This document shows, one piece after another, positions 44,362 through 56,940 of a DNA stretch of 64,000 nucleotides. The DNA is from Smallanthus sonchifolius (Eukaryota; Streptophyta; Magnoliopsida; Asterales; Asteraceae), in assembly GCA_023525975.1 (NCBI GenBank), contig CM042035.1, forward strand, positions 32,703,001 through 32,767,000. Direction: 5' to 3'. Made by a program: the position numbers and the translations under genes. The notes beneath the pieces were generated by a model, which did not search any database, had not been told where the DNA came from, and worked only from the letters and a program-made list of their open reading frames with translations. Every line of letters starts with the position of its first letter. Within the stretch, counting starts at the first letter, position 1.

Positions 44362-46108
44362 GACTCCCCCTTGACAACAGCTTCAGAAGATTGATTTGTC
44401 TTCAATAACAACATTAAACAGATTTTAGTCTTCTTCTTATTCATCTGCACACTCTCTCTTTCCATCTAGAAGAAAACTTAGGAGAAGGACCCCTTGTCAA
44501 CTTCTGTCTGCATTATTCAATTTTTGCAAAGGAGAATAACCAAGAATAACCAACAATTAAGATTTCCATGGAAGCTGGAAAAATAAAATCTTTTTGGTTT
44601 TTCAAACATAAGAAAGACAAAATCTTTTTGGTTTTTCTCTATGTAAACTGAAATGTAAAATACAAAATCACATCTTTTTAGTCGAGCATCACGAGTAAGA
44701 AGATCATATCAGTATAAATAATGCGTCAATCACACATTTTGGATAAACAACCCTAAATATTCTTTGGGTATCCTATCCAGATTCATTCTATCATTTCTTT
44801 CTTTCTTTCTTTTGAATTTCCAATCAATTATATGAAGTAACATCTTTTGAATCAGATAAGATCAAATCTTTTAAGCTTCAACCAAAACATGTAATGATAC
44901 GCGAAGAATTTCAAAGAAGATGGGACCAGATCATAACAAGCTTATAATAAATTACATACGAATTTGCAACACATAACATGTCAATCTAAGTTGTCAATAT
45001 TATAAGAATTGAAACCATTAGTATCTTTGTCCCATGTTCTTGTGAATTAAGGTACCATTTATTTTGTAATACAACGTGTACCACAAAAATATGCCAACAT
45101 AAATTTAAATGTGCACTATCTTCAAGACATATAAGATCATTGCAAGATAATATTCAATCTTCAGGATGAATTATACCGATAAACACATGAAAATATCAAG
45201 CAGAGAATCAGAATGATTCGGAAATGAATGATTCAAATGTCTTGGTTTGGATGAAGTATCATGATTCATAGTAACAGAAAGATTGTACCAATAGAATTCT
45301 TCAACATAAGATTGATCAAGGAATCGATTGATTCAATGACATAGGGTAGCATGATCCAACTGTGATCTTAATATGTTCAATGGAATCAAGATATTGATCC
45401 AAGGGCTAGTATATGTTTCAACAGATGTTGTCATAAACATATCTTAGTCCAACTTCACATTGCATGTTTTTCGGGGCATGGGCAGTGAAGTGAACTGAAA
45501 ATTTGTGTTTAACGACATAACCAATACTGGTCTCATGAAGTATTTTAGATCTTATATTCTTTATCTGATAATTATATTTTACACACACACCTTGCATACC
45601 ATGGGTTCAATTCACAGTTGTCACAAACATCATTATGTTGTCACACTACTAACGGATCAAAGATACTCATAGCCTATTGATAATTCAGACTACATACTAG
45701 TATCCAAATTAAAATATAAGCATCAAGCATCAATTTTTGTTAAGCATAAGAAGTTATGAAGCTATCATTTCCCATACTGTGCAGTCTAAGAAGTTCTGAT
45801 CAAAACATTTATCATAGATATATTAGATAAGCATAATAAAGTCCAACTAAGGTCATGTGTGACCGAACATCTACTGATGTACTATCATTTCTCCTTATAA
45901 CTTCAAGTAATGTCGATTTTAACTTTTTCAATTTGTTTGGCTTTTTCAAAATCCTTTTCAAAGAAAGTAAAACAAACGAAAATAAAATCTTTCCTGAAAA
46001 CATTTTTAAGAAAAACATTTTTCTTGGTTACTTGGAATTAAGCAATTTAATCAATTAAAAATTCAAACCGATGTAATCGAATGCCTTTGCCTTTGTCACT
46101 AACACAGT
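44362..46108 (-). other. Element L non-coding internal region
   Basis: No gene. Shared blocks with J (62095-63330) and with the tail of I (53880-54060), including the 17-mer TGATGTACTATCATTTC at 45878-45894 (plus strand). Conservation of non-coding sequence among three elements suggests a shared function or recent common ancestry. Confidence 0.6.
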
Positions 46109-46409
46109 TCTGTACTCCCCCTGTCTTGTAGAATCCCCTCTCAACTAGTCAAATGGTTGCATCAACGACTTTATGCTCACCATCATCATCCTAAGTTTCA
46201 GGTTGTCCTTTGGACTTTGTAAAACTCTTTCTGAAACATGGTGTATGACATATTCTCCCCCTGAGCATCAAGTCATTAGATCAAATAGATTTAACAACTT
46301 CTGTAACGACTCATTGCTCCTGTAGATGTCATTCCCTGTCATATGCTATGAACAACCACTATTAACTATTAGGACATAGATTGAATGACAAAAGCTTTGT
46401 AATAGTTAG

Positions 46410-46806
46410 GTCTTATTGTCTTTATGTTTTGTATGTAATTGTTTAGATTTGTCTAAGTATAAATACAATTTCTTCTAGAGGCGAACTTGATAAGTTCGCC
46501 TGGTCTATTAGAGGCGAACTTGTTCAGTTCGCCTAAGCATCTTTGAAGCGAACTTGTTATGTTCGCCTGTTGTAGAACATGTGTCTATAAATATAGAGTT
46601 TACAGAGTCTGTTTAGAATGTGTGAGATAGATTGAACAATTAAGTATTCTGTAAACTCTGTTTGGTGATATAAAAAAGAAAGTTTATTTACCACTGTTTC
46701 TATTTTCGATTGTTATACAAAACGTTAATACGGTAGGATTCCGCTCTCCGCGTTAACGATACGTCCTGTCACGAGATCGATCTAAGATGAGTCATGTGGA
46801 CCTAAA
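46410..46806 (+). repeat. Element I 5' LTR (start uncertain)
   Basis: The end GTGGACCTAAA corresponds to GGACCTACA in L and C with one change. The start is either 46410 (TGTCTTTATG, matching the inner start of L) or 46321 (TGTAGATGTC). Palindromes at 46479-46501 (AGGCGAACTT / AAGTTCGCCT, perfect), 46512-46534 and 46546-46568 are spaced 33-34 bp; TATAAATATAG follows at 46586, 17 nt on. Confidence 0.75.
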
Positions 46807-46808
46807 AG

Positions 46809-46820
46809 TGGTATCAGAGA
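46809..46820 (+). other. Element I primer binding site
   Basis: TGGTATCAGAGA, initiator-Met type with the last base changed, two bases after the LTR. Confidence 0.85.
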
Positions 46821-47357
46821 TTTTGCTCGTGATTTGCGTTTGATTCTTGGTGATTAGAGACGTTTTTGTGTACAATTTGACAAGAAATTGAGCATTTTTG
46901 TATCCATGGAGTTTTTAAGTTCTTGAAACTGATTTTACTGCTGAATTCGTGAATTTGAGGTTGATTTTGGTGAAATTAATCCAATAGAAGTGTTCTAATT
47001 CTTAAAATACTAAATCCTATGGTTCAATTTCTTCAAATTCCTTCTAATCTGTGAGAAATGATGATTTTTGGTGCTGTTGGTTCGTGTTCGGGTTAAAGTT
47101 CTTGTTGAGTTTGTTTCAGCTGGTTTAGGCGAACTTACTAAGTTGTTGCAGGTGAACTTAGCAAGCGAACTTATTTCTTCTCTCAGTTTAAGCGAACTTA
47201 TTAGGTGAACTTATCAGTAAGCAAACTTATTGGATTTCTTGGGTAAGAGAACTTGTCAAGTTCGCTTGATATTCAAATTCGCTTGTTTGGCTGAAGCGAA
47301 CTTATTATCTTCGCCTAAGGGAGTTTGTGTTCAACACTTGGAAATTTTTTCTGAAAA
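46821..47357 (+). repeat. Element I leader with degenerate palindromes
   Basis: No gene. From 47126 to 47316 there are about seven variants of AAGCGAACTT / AAGTTCGCTT; the best is at 47246-47268 (GAGAACTT, GTC, AAGTTCGCTT). As in element C, the array lies in the leader ahead of gag, here ending 42 bp before the gag ATG. Confidence 0.75.
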
Positions 47358-50300
47358 ATGGCAAATATGGTGCAAGTGACTAATATGTTAAATTACGACA
47401 ACGAGATTGGTACATCTCAGAAACCGCCCAAATTGTTAAGTCTTGCAACTGGAAAGATCGATTTGATCAGTTCGTATCTTTTACTGATACAACCTTATGG
47501 ATTTCAATCTTGGAGGGTTACATGCATCCGACATATACTTGGATGGGAAAGGATGATGTTCCGAAATCAGTATATGCGTTAACCACAGAAGAAAAATTAT
47601 TGTTTGATAGAGAAAAGAAGGCAATGGCCAATATCTCAATGTCTATTCCAAAAGAAATTTATCACAGCTTTAAACAATTCAGAACTTCTCAACAATTGTG
47701 GGAGGCGTTGGAAAAGAGGTGTGAAGGTAGTTTGGATGTTAAGAAAAGCCGAAAAGAATTACTGAAGAAGCAATTCTTAGTATTTAAGCACTTTCAAAAT
47801 GAATCTTTAGATGATCTTGCAACAAGATTCTATCATTTGTTGAGCGAGTTGTCAAGTGCTTCAGTGGTGTATGAGACTGAAGAGATAAATGATAAGTTTT
47901 TAGAGGCATTACCATCTAAATTTGATGTGTATACGGTTTTGATCAAAGAGAATGTCAAGTATAAAACAATGTCTCTTGAAGAGGTTTTTGGCAAGATTCA
48001 ATCACATAATATGAATATGAAGAAGTAGGAAACCAATATGGAACATATTCAAGATCCTTCATTGTATTTTGCTAAGTCTTCTGGAAAAACTGGTGCAGGG
48101 GTTGCGTTCTTTTCTGTTGATGCTCAAGATGTGTCTCATGATCATTGTTCTGGGGTTCCAAGTCATTCAGGTTTCTCTGCAAATACAAATTCTTCATCAG
48201 CTGGAACACATAGTTTGAATCAAAGAGTTGCTGATGATTATCTAGCAATGTTTTCTTCCTTTATGGCTTCTTATAAAAATTTTATTGGAGGAAAGATTCA
48301 TGATACAGAGGTTATTGAAGAAGATTTCAGACAGATTGATCTTGTTGATCTAGAAGAGATGAACATTCAATGGAACATGGCTATGCTTATGCGACAAGCA
48401 AAGGATTTTTTGAAGAAGACTGGAAGAAAGTATATTGGGTCTAACAATTGTTCACGCATGGGATTTGATAAAACCAAAGTTCGTTGCTATAATTGTCAAG
48501 AGTATGGTCATTTTGCCAAAGAATGTGTGAAGCCGAAAGTTGAATTTGATTCCCAGAAGAAGCCTAATAACTTTTAGAACAATCATAATCAGTCACATGG
48601 TTCTTCTAATTCTGGAAATTCTAATCATGCATCTGCATCATCGGCTTTGGTCGCTCAGAATGATGAAAATTATGACTGGGGTATTCATCTTGAAGATTTA
48701 AGTCAAGCGTTTGTAGTTGAGATTCATTCTACTAAATCTGAAGAGTCAACTGATGATGATAGCTCAAGTGATGGTGAGAGTTTGCCAAGTGCTGATGAAG
48801 AAAGTGATCAAGTACAAAATGGTGAGACTGAGATTGCATATGGTGTATCTGAAGATGATATTGTCTTAACTCAAAATTCTTCTGATGGTGCTGATTCTGA
48901 AAATATCCCGATTACAAAAGTCTTCATGGTAGATATGTCAGATCCTTCAAAGGTAAAAGATTCTGTCTATCACATTTATTGCTCAAATTGCATAAGTATA
49001 AAAGATAAAATGCAAAAAGTAATGGATGATAACACAAATTTAATTTGTGATATGAAATCAATGCATTCAGTTAATCAAAAATTGAAAGATAATGATAAAT
49101 TGTGTATAGATAGAATTGAGTATTTGAAAAGAGATTTGAACTCTTTGGGATTGAAATAAAAGGAACAAGCATATCATCTGGATATGGCTTATGCTGAGAT
49201 AGAAAAGCGAAATGAAATTGTCGCTCAGAAGAACAAATAAATTTCTGATAAAGAATCTGAGGTGATCAAATTACATAGAAAGCTGGAAAACTTTGAAAAT
49301 TCATCTATAGTATTGGATTAATTTAATGCTAATGCTGATCCTACTAAGAGGGTTGCTGGAATTGGATTTGTTCCTCCACCATTCAATGCAAATTATATGG
49401 TTGAACAAGAGATTTTTCATGAAGAGGAAATTGATCCAAAGACAGTGTTGAAGGTGAATCTAGTAACTGGTGAAGATATGATCTATGATTCTGATTCTGA
49501 GGATGAGGTGTTTGATGATAATAAGATTGAAGGCATTCAAATTAATGAACCAAAAGTAGTGAAGAATGTTACCCGTGATAGATGCATTTTAACAGAACCG
49601 GATGGGGTGAAAGTTGTACAACCTAATCTTTCAAAAATGCTACAATCAAGTGGCTTTGTTACTGCTGGTTATCAGAAGAAGAATTCATCGGCGGTGACTA
49701 AATAAGTTTTTGTTCCAAAGAAGTCAGTAAATTGTTAAGAAAAATCTTCTGAAGCTTGTTCATTAGACGGGTCATCAAATTCAAGAAAAAATACTTATAT
49801 CAGAAATCATCAAGATAGAAGGCTTTGTTTTCATTGTAATGAGGCTGGTCATATTCTGATTCACTGTCCTTATAAGAATCAAGGAAAATTAAAGTGTGAT
49901 CCCTCACAAAAACAAGCAGTGACGATTCTGAAAAGACAAACTGGGGAAAAGCCTAAGTGTAGTGTTGAAAAGAATATGCCTTGTCAATCATTTGCTAAGT
50001 CTACGGGATTTAAGCAACATGATAAGCGTATTTTTAAACCTGTTGTTTTTCAAAAAAGTTTGAGATTCCACCTGTTGGAATTCAAAAAGAGTCTCAACCT
50101 GAGGTCAAACTTTCTAGACCACAATGAAGAAGACGTAACAGAAAACTAAAGAAATTTTTGGAAATTCCTGAATCTGATAATCATAAATCTAGTAATGTTT
50201 TTCCAACTAATCATACTATGTCTTCTTTGAGAAAGTCTAATCATAAATCTTATGTTCCAAAGGTTGATGATAATGTTGATTGTGAGTTACTTGAAGTTGT

Positions 50301-50361
50301 TTATTTTGATCCATCTGGACGACTCAAGACCACAATGGCTTGGGTTTCAATTTCTAACTGA
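47358..50361 (+). pseudogene. gag: Element I gag
   Basis: Starts MANMVQVTNML at 47358, then a frameshift near 47510. The gag capsid continues: HPTYTWMGKDDVPKS, LWEALEKRCEGSLDVKKSRKELL near 47695-47765, and FLEALPSKFDVYTVLIKEN. The first zinc knuckle, CYNCQEYGHFAKEC, is near 48485-48526 and the second, CFHCNEAGHILIHC, near 49826-49867. Between them is an acidic, coiled-coil-like region. Stops near 48026, 48575, 49157, 49238, 49319, 49703 and 49736, some from Gln codons. It ends WVSISN and TGA at 50359, then TTTTCTTTGTTTATGTAG before the protease. Long gag with two knuckles fits Sirevirus gag. Confidence 0.8.
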
Positions 50362-50388
50362 TTTTCTTTGTTTATGTAGGGATAACCA

Positions 50389-52438
50389 ATGAGGACTATC
50401 AACAATATGTGGTATGTGGATAGTGGTTGTTCTCGACACATGACAAGGAATATTCATTTGTTGGAAGATGTGATTAATATTAATGGTGGTTATGTCGCTT
50501 TTGCTAGTAATAAAGGCGGGTACATAACTGGTCAGGGTACTTTAAAGAATGAAAAAGTAAAATTTGAGAAAGTAAACTATGTGGAGCAACTTGAACATAA
50601 TCTTTTAAGTGTATCTCAAGTGTGTGACAAGAAATTTTCATTTCAATGATTTTGAGTGTTATATCTTGAAACCGGGCTTTGTGATTCGTGACGAATGGAT
50701 TCTAATGAAGGCTCCAAGGAGAAATGACACATATGTCCTAGACATGAGTGTTGCTACTACTACGGATTCAATTCCTACTTGTTTACTCTCCAAGGTGTCT
50801 GAGTCATATTCTATTTTGTGGCACAGGAAACTTGCTCACATCAATTATCGAAAAATGAATTATCTTGTAAAGAATGATCTGGTTTTTGGTGTTCCAAAAA
50901 TGAAATTTTCAGTTCCTGATGACTGTATTCCTTGCAAGAAGGGGAAACAACACAAGAAGTCCCACAAATCTAAGACAAAGAATTCTATTGTAACTCCTTT
51001 GGAGCTACTGCATATGGATTTGTTTGGACCGATTAGTATCAGGAGCATTGGCGGTAAATCTTACTGTCTGGTGGTAACATATGATTTCTCTCGATTTTCA
51101 TGGGTTAAGTTCCTTGCTTCTAAAGCTGAAACCACAGAGTTGGTACAATTCTTAATCCTGGGTTTAGAGAATTTTTTCAAACAGAAAGTCAGAAGAATTA
51201 GGAGTGACAATGGCAGTGAATTTAAGAATAGCTAAATAGGGTTAGTTTGTCTTCAAAGGGGAATTCATCATGAATTCAGTAAGCCATATGTACCTCAACA
51301 AAATGGTGTTGCTGAACGAAAGAACAGGACTTTAGTTGAAACTGCACGTACGATGCTTGCTAATTCTAAGCTTCCAGTAACTTTTTGGGCTGAGGCTGTG
51401 AATACTGCGTGTCATGTTTTGAACCGAGTCTTGACCGTTAAGCAACACAACAAGACATGCTATGAGTTGCTCAATAATTGTAAGCCGAATTTGGAATATT
51501 CACTACCTTTTGGAAATCCATGCACCCTTTTGAAAGTTCGTGATATCCCAACCAAGTTCAGTGCTAAGGCAATTGATGGGATCTTTCTGGGGTATATTGC
51601 TAATTCTACTACCAAGAGGGTTTATAACAAAGAGACTTGCCAAGTTGAAGAATGGTTTCATATTGACTGTTCTAATCGGTCTTTAGCTCAAATGGATATT
51701 GGACCAGACTGGGCTTTTGATTATGAGAATTTATTCAAGTCTTTTCATTTACCTTCTGATATTTCTCCTGCGAAAGCTGCTGTTTTATATGACTCATGTC
51801 AAGATGCACAGAATAGTGGTTTTATACCAACTGCGGTTCCACATTCATCTGTTCCTTCTACATCTGCTCCAGATCCTAATGCTGCTTCTTGTTCGGGAAC
51901 ACAAAAGTCTAATAGTGAAGATGAAAATGTTATTTTCCAAGATTCTTCTGCTGATCCGTTGATAGTTGATGAACCTTCTAATTTGTCACAGGATCAGGGG
52001 GAGATTCCTACAAATCTGGACTCGGGGATACCAGTTAATCAAGATCTGTCTTATCAATCTGATACAACTCAAGTTGATGTGTTGCCAGTTCCTGAGGTTG
52101 CATCAATCAAGGAACTCAAAGCTCATCCGATTTCAAATATCATTGGGGATTTGCGTGATAGAGTGCAAACGCATTCTACTCTTGACAACACTTGCTTGTA
52201 TACATGTTTAAAAGAGACTGGTGTTTTTGATGTTTGCTCACATTCCTGTTTTATTTCTCAGGTCGAACCAAAGAATGTCGAAATGGCGTTGAGTGATAAC
52301 CATTGGATAGAGGCCATGCAGGAAGAACTTGCTCAGTTTGACAAACTTAAAGTTTGGAATCTTGTTGATCTTCCAAAGGGTGTGTATCCAATTGGTGGGT
52401 GTTTAAATGCAAGAAAGATGATCGAGGTGTTGTGGTGA
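50389..52438 (+). pseudogene. pol: Element I protease and integrase
   Basis: MWYVDSGCSRHMT has the protease active site VDSGCS at 50416-50433; a frameshift follows near 50640. GAG-pre-integrase LWHRKLAHINYRKMN near 50817-50862 and CKKGKQHKKS. Core: MDLFGPISI near 51016, IRSDNGSEFKN near 51200 with TAA after it, PQQNGVAERKNRT near 51295-51335. The C-terminal region includes IFLGYIANSTTKRVYN, then the acidic linker up to the start of RT (VEMALSDNHWIEAMQEELAQF near 52277-52340). The segment ends out of frame near 52400. The catalytic Asp and Glu positions are kept, but the protein cannot be made in one piece. Confidence 0.88.
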
Positions 52439-53785
52439 GAAATAAGGCAACATTAGTTGTACAAGGTTTCAATCAGCAAGAGGGAATTGATTACACCGAG
52501 GTTTATGCGCCTGTTGCTAGGCTTGAAGCTATAAGGTTGTTTCTTGCTTTTGCTTCATATAAAGGTTTTAAGGTGTTTCAATTAGATGTAAAGAGTGCTT
52601 TCTTATATGGTAAAGTCAAGGAGGAAGTTTATGTGTGTCAGCCGTCGGGGTTTGAAGATCCAATTAATCCGTCCAAAGTTTTCAAGCTTGATAAAGCTCT
52701 CTGTGGTCTTCATCCAGCTCCTCGAGCGTGGTATAAAACGTTGTCTACACATCTTCTGGCGAATGATTTTGTTCGTGGCCATATCGACTCGACTTTATTC
52801 ATTAAGAAAGTAGGGGGAGAATACCTGCTGGTACAGATATATGTAGAAGATATTATTTTTGGCTCTATAAATGAGGAATTATGCAAAGAGTTTGAGAGTA
52901 TTATGAAATCAAAGTTTGAGATATCAGCTATGAGGGAGTTATCATTTTTCCTAGGTCTTCAAGTTAATCAGAAGGAAGATGGTTTCTTTATTCATCAGTC
53001 CAAGTATGTAAAGGACATCTTGAGTCGATTCAAGATGGAGGACTCTACCCCATATGATACTCCGATTTCGGTCAACCATAAATTGAATTCTGACCCGGAT
53101 GGAAAAGAAGTTGATTGTCGACTCTACCGTGCAATGATTGGATCTCTCGTGTACTTAACCGCTTCAAGGTCAGATATAATGTTCACTGTGTGTATTTGTT
53201 CCAGGTTCCAAGCAAAACCAAAAGAATCTCATTTGATTGCAGTAAAAATAATCCTTCGTTATCTAAAAGGAAAACAAAGATTGGGACTATGGTTTCCTCA
53301 TGGTTCTAACTTTGAATTCAATGCTTACACTGATAATGATTTTGGTGGTTGTTGTTTGGACAGGAAATCTACTACAAGTGGTTGCCAGTTCTTGGGTAAT
53401 CGTCTAGTTTCCTGGCAATGCAAAAATGCAAACTACGGTCTCCATTTCCACATGCGAAGCAGAATACATTGCTGCTGCAAGTTGTTGTTCACAAATCTTG
53501 TGGATCCAACAACAATTAAGAGACTACGGTTTGAATTTTACGGGAACCCCCATGTTTATTGATAATAATGCTACAATGTCTATCACAAATAATCCTGTTA
53601 AGCACAGTAAAACAAAGCACATTGAAATTAGATATCATTTTATTCATGATTGTGCAGATAAGAAGTTGATTGAGCTGGTAAAGGTACATACAGATGATAA
53701 TTTTGCTGAGCTTTTTACCAAAGCATTTGATCGTACCAGGTTTGAAGTTGTGATCAAAATGATTGGTATGATCAATCCCGAATAA
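52399..53785 (+). pseudogene. pol: Element I reverse transcriptase and RNase H, active site altered
   Basis: KATLVVQGFNQQEGIDYTEV near 52445-52505, QLDVKSAFLYGKV near 52578-52616, then YVEDIIFGS at 52840: the first Asp of the catalytic YVDD is Glu (GAA, 52846-52848), which should inactivate polymerization. MIGSLVYLTASRSDIMF near 53134-53185. RNase H AYTDNDFGG near 53323-53350 also has Asn in place of Ser. A frameshift near 53430 leads to STCEAEYIAAASCCSQILW and the normal end ITNNPVKHSKTKHIEIRYHF...MINPE, stop 53783. Confidence 0.88.
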
Positions 53786-54107
53786 AAGTTTTTCAAAACA
53801 ATTTTCATGGGAGATTTTATTTTCAATTTCTTTTTTTGCTTTATTACATTTCTGCATTTTAAATTTCAGTCAAAATTGTTATTTATAAAAATTTAAAATT
53901 GACGTCATTTGAAGTTAGAGAAGAAATGATAGTACATCAGTGAATAGTTCATTACACATGACCATAGTAGACCTTTGATATATGATAGTTTAAAGTAAAT
54001 TGATTTGATCTAAATTTCAAAGTCTGCATAAATAATAAATGATAGTGTTTTGAATGCTCTAATCTTGATAATATGATTTAATTTGAATATGAGTTTGACA
54101 TGCAATT
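53786..54107 (+). other. Element I non-coding tail after pol
   Basis: No gene. GAAATGATAGTACATCAG at 53923-53940 is also present (reverse strand) in L near 45878-45896 and J near 63126-63150. The rest of the tail is shorter than in J, so much of it has been deleted. Confidence 0.65.
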
Positions 54108-54313
54108 GGTTCTTCAAGCTCAAGAGACAATTGGTTCTTCAAGCTCAAGCTACACAGATTGCTGACATGCAATTATTGGTGTCTAAACTTGTTGATCGTT
54201 TTGACGCTCATGGGGAGTTAAGACTACATGATACGTGTCATGCTGAATCAATTCAAAGAAAAGATAATGATGACAATGATCCTAGTGGTAATGTTGAGGG
54301 TGATCGTCAATAC
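54108..54313 (+). pseudogene. Element I extra ORF fragment
   Basis: QIADMQLLVSKLVDRFDAHG and NDDNDPSGNVEGDRQ resemble the coiled-coil and acidic linker of element J's extra ORF (about 59300-59120: LIADLTKKLDAQG, KDKDPKAGLSGGEHQ). The piece is cut at 54313 by the K LTR; everything before it in the ORF is deleted. A short direct repeat (TTGGTTCTTCAAGCTCAAG, 54102 and 54129) marks the deletion point. Confidence 0.6.
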
Positions 54314-56924
54314 TGTAACGTGTCTGATTTTCATTATCTGTATTTCAGTTCAATGTGATACATTTCAAACCCAATTCTAGTACACTGACTTGTTCTATTC
54401 GTACCAACAATTAAATACTATGTTCCAATGCAAATCCGCAAGTTTTACACGGGTATATCCTATTGAAATTCTAAATAAGTTTATACTTATATAAATCTAT
54501 CAAAACTGAAATTTACAAGGACTGACTTTATAAATAACAAGAAACCCTAATAGGCACGGTCACGCCTCGTTCTGGCATGGTCGCGCCAAGTGCCTTGGCA
54601 TGGTCGCGCGCCTTGCTTTGGAACGGTAACGCCCGGTGCCAAGCGCCTCATATTGGCACGGTCGCGCATCTCGTTAGTTGAAACGTAAATGCAGCCTTTA
54701 ATCACAGGGACGTTTGAATTCGTAACCATTACACACGTTAATACTCTTAACGAGCACAATTAAGTTTTCAATCACCGAAATTACAACAAGTAAATCCAAT
54801 TAAATCAATTCGTCTCAAAAACGTCAAACCCTTTCATGGACAAACAATTCCTCCATTTTGATTGCAATCCTCCCAAGCAAACACATTATCGATCCTCTCT
54901 GAAGCTCCCAAAAACATCGAAGCAGTCGGAATTGGAGCAAAAGACGCCAGATATCAAACCCGTCATCGCCGAACTCACCTCTACCATACGCTATCGATTC
55001 ATCATCTTTTCGGGTAATTGAAACCTCCTACACTTTCGTTTTAGTCCATAGATCAAAAGCCCCAACTTAATTTGGGCTTACAATAGCCAATTTAACACGG
55101 ACCCGAATCTAGGGTTCATTCTAAAATGGGTTAATCGAATACTACTTTGGAGATGTTTAAAATACAATTAAACTATACAAAAAGACTTGTAATAACCAAA
55201 TGGGTGAAAGCCCTACGATTTCTAAAACTGTTATCATATGAAATAGTCAATTCGTTCCTGTTGTGGAACAGACACGGTCGCGCTAATCATTTAGCGCGGT
55301 CGTGCTTCATGAGACACGGTCTTGCTAATCCCAACGCGGTCGTGCCTCACGCACTCAGACCCGGTCGTGCCCTTTGGCTAGACTTGGTCATGCCTGAGAA
55401 CCCTAGAAACGGTCGTGCCTGACCCAGACACGGTCGTGCCTAGTGAACAACTTAGTTATGTCTTCTTTTTTATCAACACGGTCGCGCCCTGACTAGCACG
55501 GTCGCGCCCGTGGTCCTAGCACGATCGTGCCTTGTCCCAGGCACGGTCGTGTGTGTGAGCATATCTTGGTAGAATACTAAATTTTATATTTTAACAAAAA
55601 CAATAAGCATTTCAAATAAATTTTTAAATAAAAATAACTGATTTTATAAAGATTTATATTAACTTTATTTAAAAAGATCAAATGCCTATTTCTAAAATAA
55701 ATAGAAATTATACACGAAAATCTACAAAAGTATATTTACACATATTTAAAAAAAATGATTAACAAAAGTTAATTATTAAATTATAATTAATATAAAATAC
55801 CCGATACATTTTTATGACTAAAAGACAAGGTTACATATTTTATAAATATATAAATAAGATAAAAATTATTTATTTAATTTATATTTAAGAATTATTTATT
55901 TAAGTTATACTTATTTACCCCTAATACCTACATTATTTTTATAACTAAGTAAATAAATAATAATTTTGTAATTTATTTATTTAGTTATTCAAACTCAAAC
56001 TTTGATCAAAATGTACTAAAAATATCCATTTTAAACATTTCATTTTATGCAATACCTTCCAAGAACAAACCACTAACTTTATACACACGTCCAATTCAAC
56101 CCTAGACTTAGACATAGACTATTGTGCACACTATTAATTTAATATACATTCCAATCTAGGTTAACGTTGTGCATTACAAGGTTCATATTACTAGCTAGTC
56201 TCTCGTGTTAGCTACGCCTTTTGAATCAAGTGAGTATTACATAGCCCCTTTTACTCTTTTACTCTTTTACACTTTTTAGGGTGGAACATGAACACTATAC
56301 AATACTATTGCTTACATTTACACAAACTATACAAATACAAATCCTCTTAACATTCATGTGTGCATTTTGAGCTTTATGCCTGAGTGCTAGTTGTGCTAAA
56401 TTTTGTGTGCAATTTATGTGCAATCATTAACTATTCAAGCCGACAGTAAACAATGATAGATCTATTGAGTCTAACAAACCCACCCAGATTGGGGTGACTA
56501 TTACCGATAACACAATTTTTCATGCTAGTTACAAAGGTTTGATTGTACTTGGTTACACAATAGCTGCTCTCCATAAATGCCTTATTTTATCATGTTATGT
56601 AAGGATTTGTTTATTCATAATCTATATGTTATCTATATACAAACCTGTGTATGCTCACCAACTTTTTAGTTGACCTTATTTTATTCATGTTTCAGGTACT
56701 AATGTGTGATTTTGATCAAGACTTGCTACACTTAAGTTTTGGACCTAGATAATTTTAAAAAAAGGATTATATATTTCATTTTATGTACTTGGCTTGTTTT
56801 GGTTTTACCTTGAATACTTGAAATGAATTTGGATGATTAATATATTTCAATTTAGTCAACCTTGTGCTCATGAATAGTCTACATGTCCCGCCCCGGCGTT
56901 TCCGCCGTCGGTTGGGGTGTGACA
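54314..56924 (+). repeat. Element K 5' LTR (2611 bp)
   Basis: Starts TGTAACGTGTCTG and ends GGTTGGGGTGTGACA, followed by a PBS. It has two palindrome clusters of the GGCACG-GT-CGTGCC type (54553-54667 and 55265-55553), the same motif as in Athila element H. The second half is very AT-rich. No clear TATA box at a fixed distance from the palindromes. Short ORFs inside do not look like genes. Confidence 0.8.
54553..55553 (+). repeat. Element K LTR palindrome clusters (H-type motif)
   Basis: First cluster of five variants (for example GGCACGGTCGCGC near 54655); second of about eleven (for example GACACGGTCGTGCC near 55425, GGCACGGTCGTGTG near 55540). Core ACGGTCGTGCC as in H although K is a chromovirus-type and H an Athila element. 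Confidence 0.85.
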
Positions 56925-56927
56925 GAT

Positions 56928-56940
56928 TGGTATCAGAGCC
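56928..56940 (+). other. Element K primer binding site
   Basis: TGGTATCAGAGCC, initiator-Met type, three bases after the LTR; usual for Tekay elements. Confidence 0.85.

Larger units (their letters stand above)
43875..46409 (-). mobile_element. Element L: SIRE-type remnant, minus strand, 3' LTR and non-coding tail
   Basis: A minus-strand 3' LTR is followed, going up the plus strand, by about 1.7 kb of non-coding sequence. This sequence resembles the stretch between pol and the extra ORF in element J (for example TAAAATCTTTTTGG blocks and ATCAAGCAGA-AATC near 45200, compared with 62540). The extra ORF and its promoter are missing, and only a trace of the pol end remains near 46080. The piece 46109-46409 is of unclear origin. 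L is cut by element I. Confidence 0.65.
46410..54313 (+). mobile_element. Element I: SIRE-type Copia retrotransposon, plus strand, 3' end cut by K
   Basis: 5' LTR, PBS, leader with palindromes, gag with two zinc knuckles, protease, integrase, RT, RNase H, non-coding tail and a short piece of the extra ORF. It ends where Tekay element K begins (54314). Several frameshifts and stops, and the RT active site is altered. Related to L, J and C by LTR end, palindrome and tail. Confidence 0.9.
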
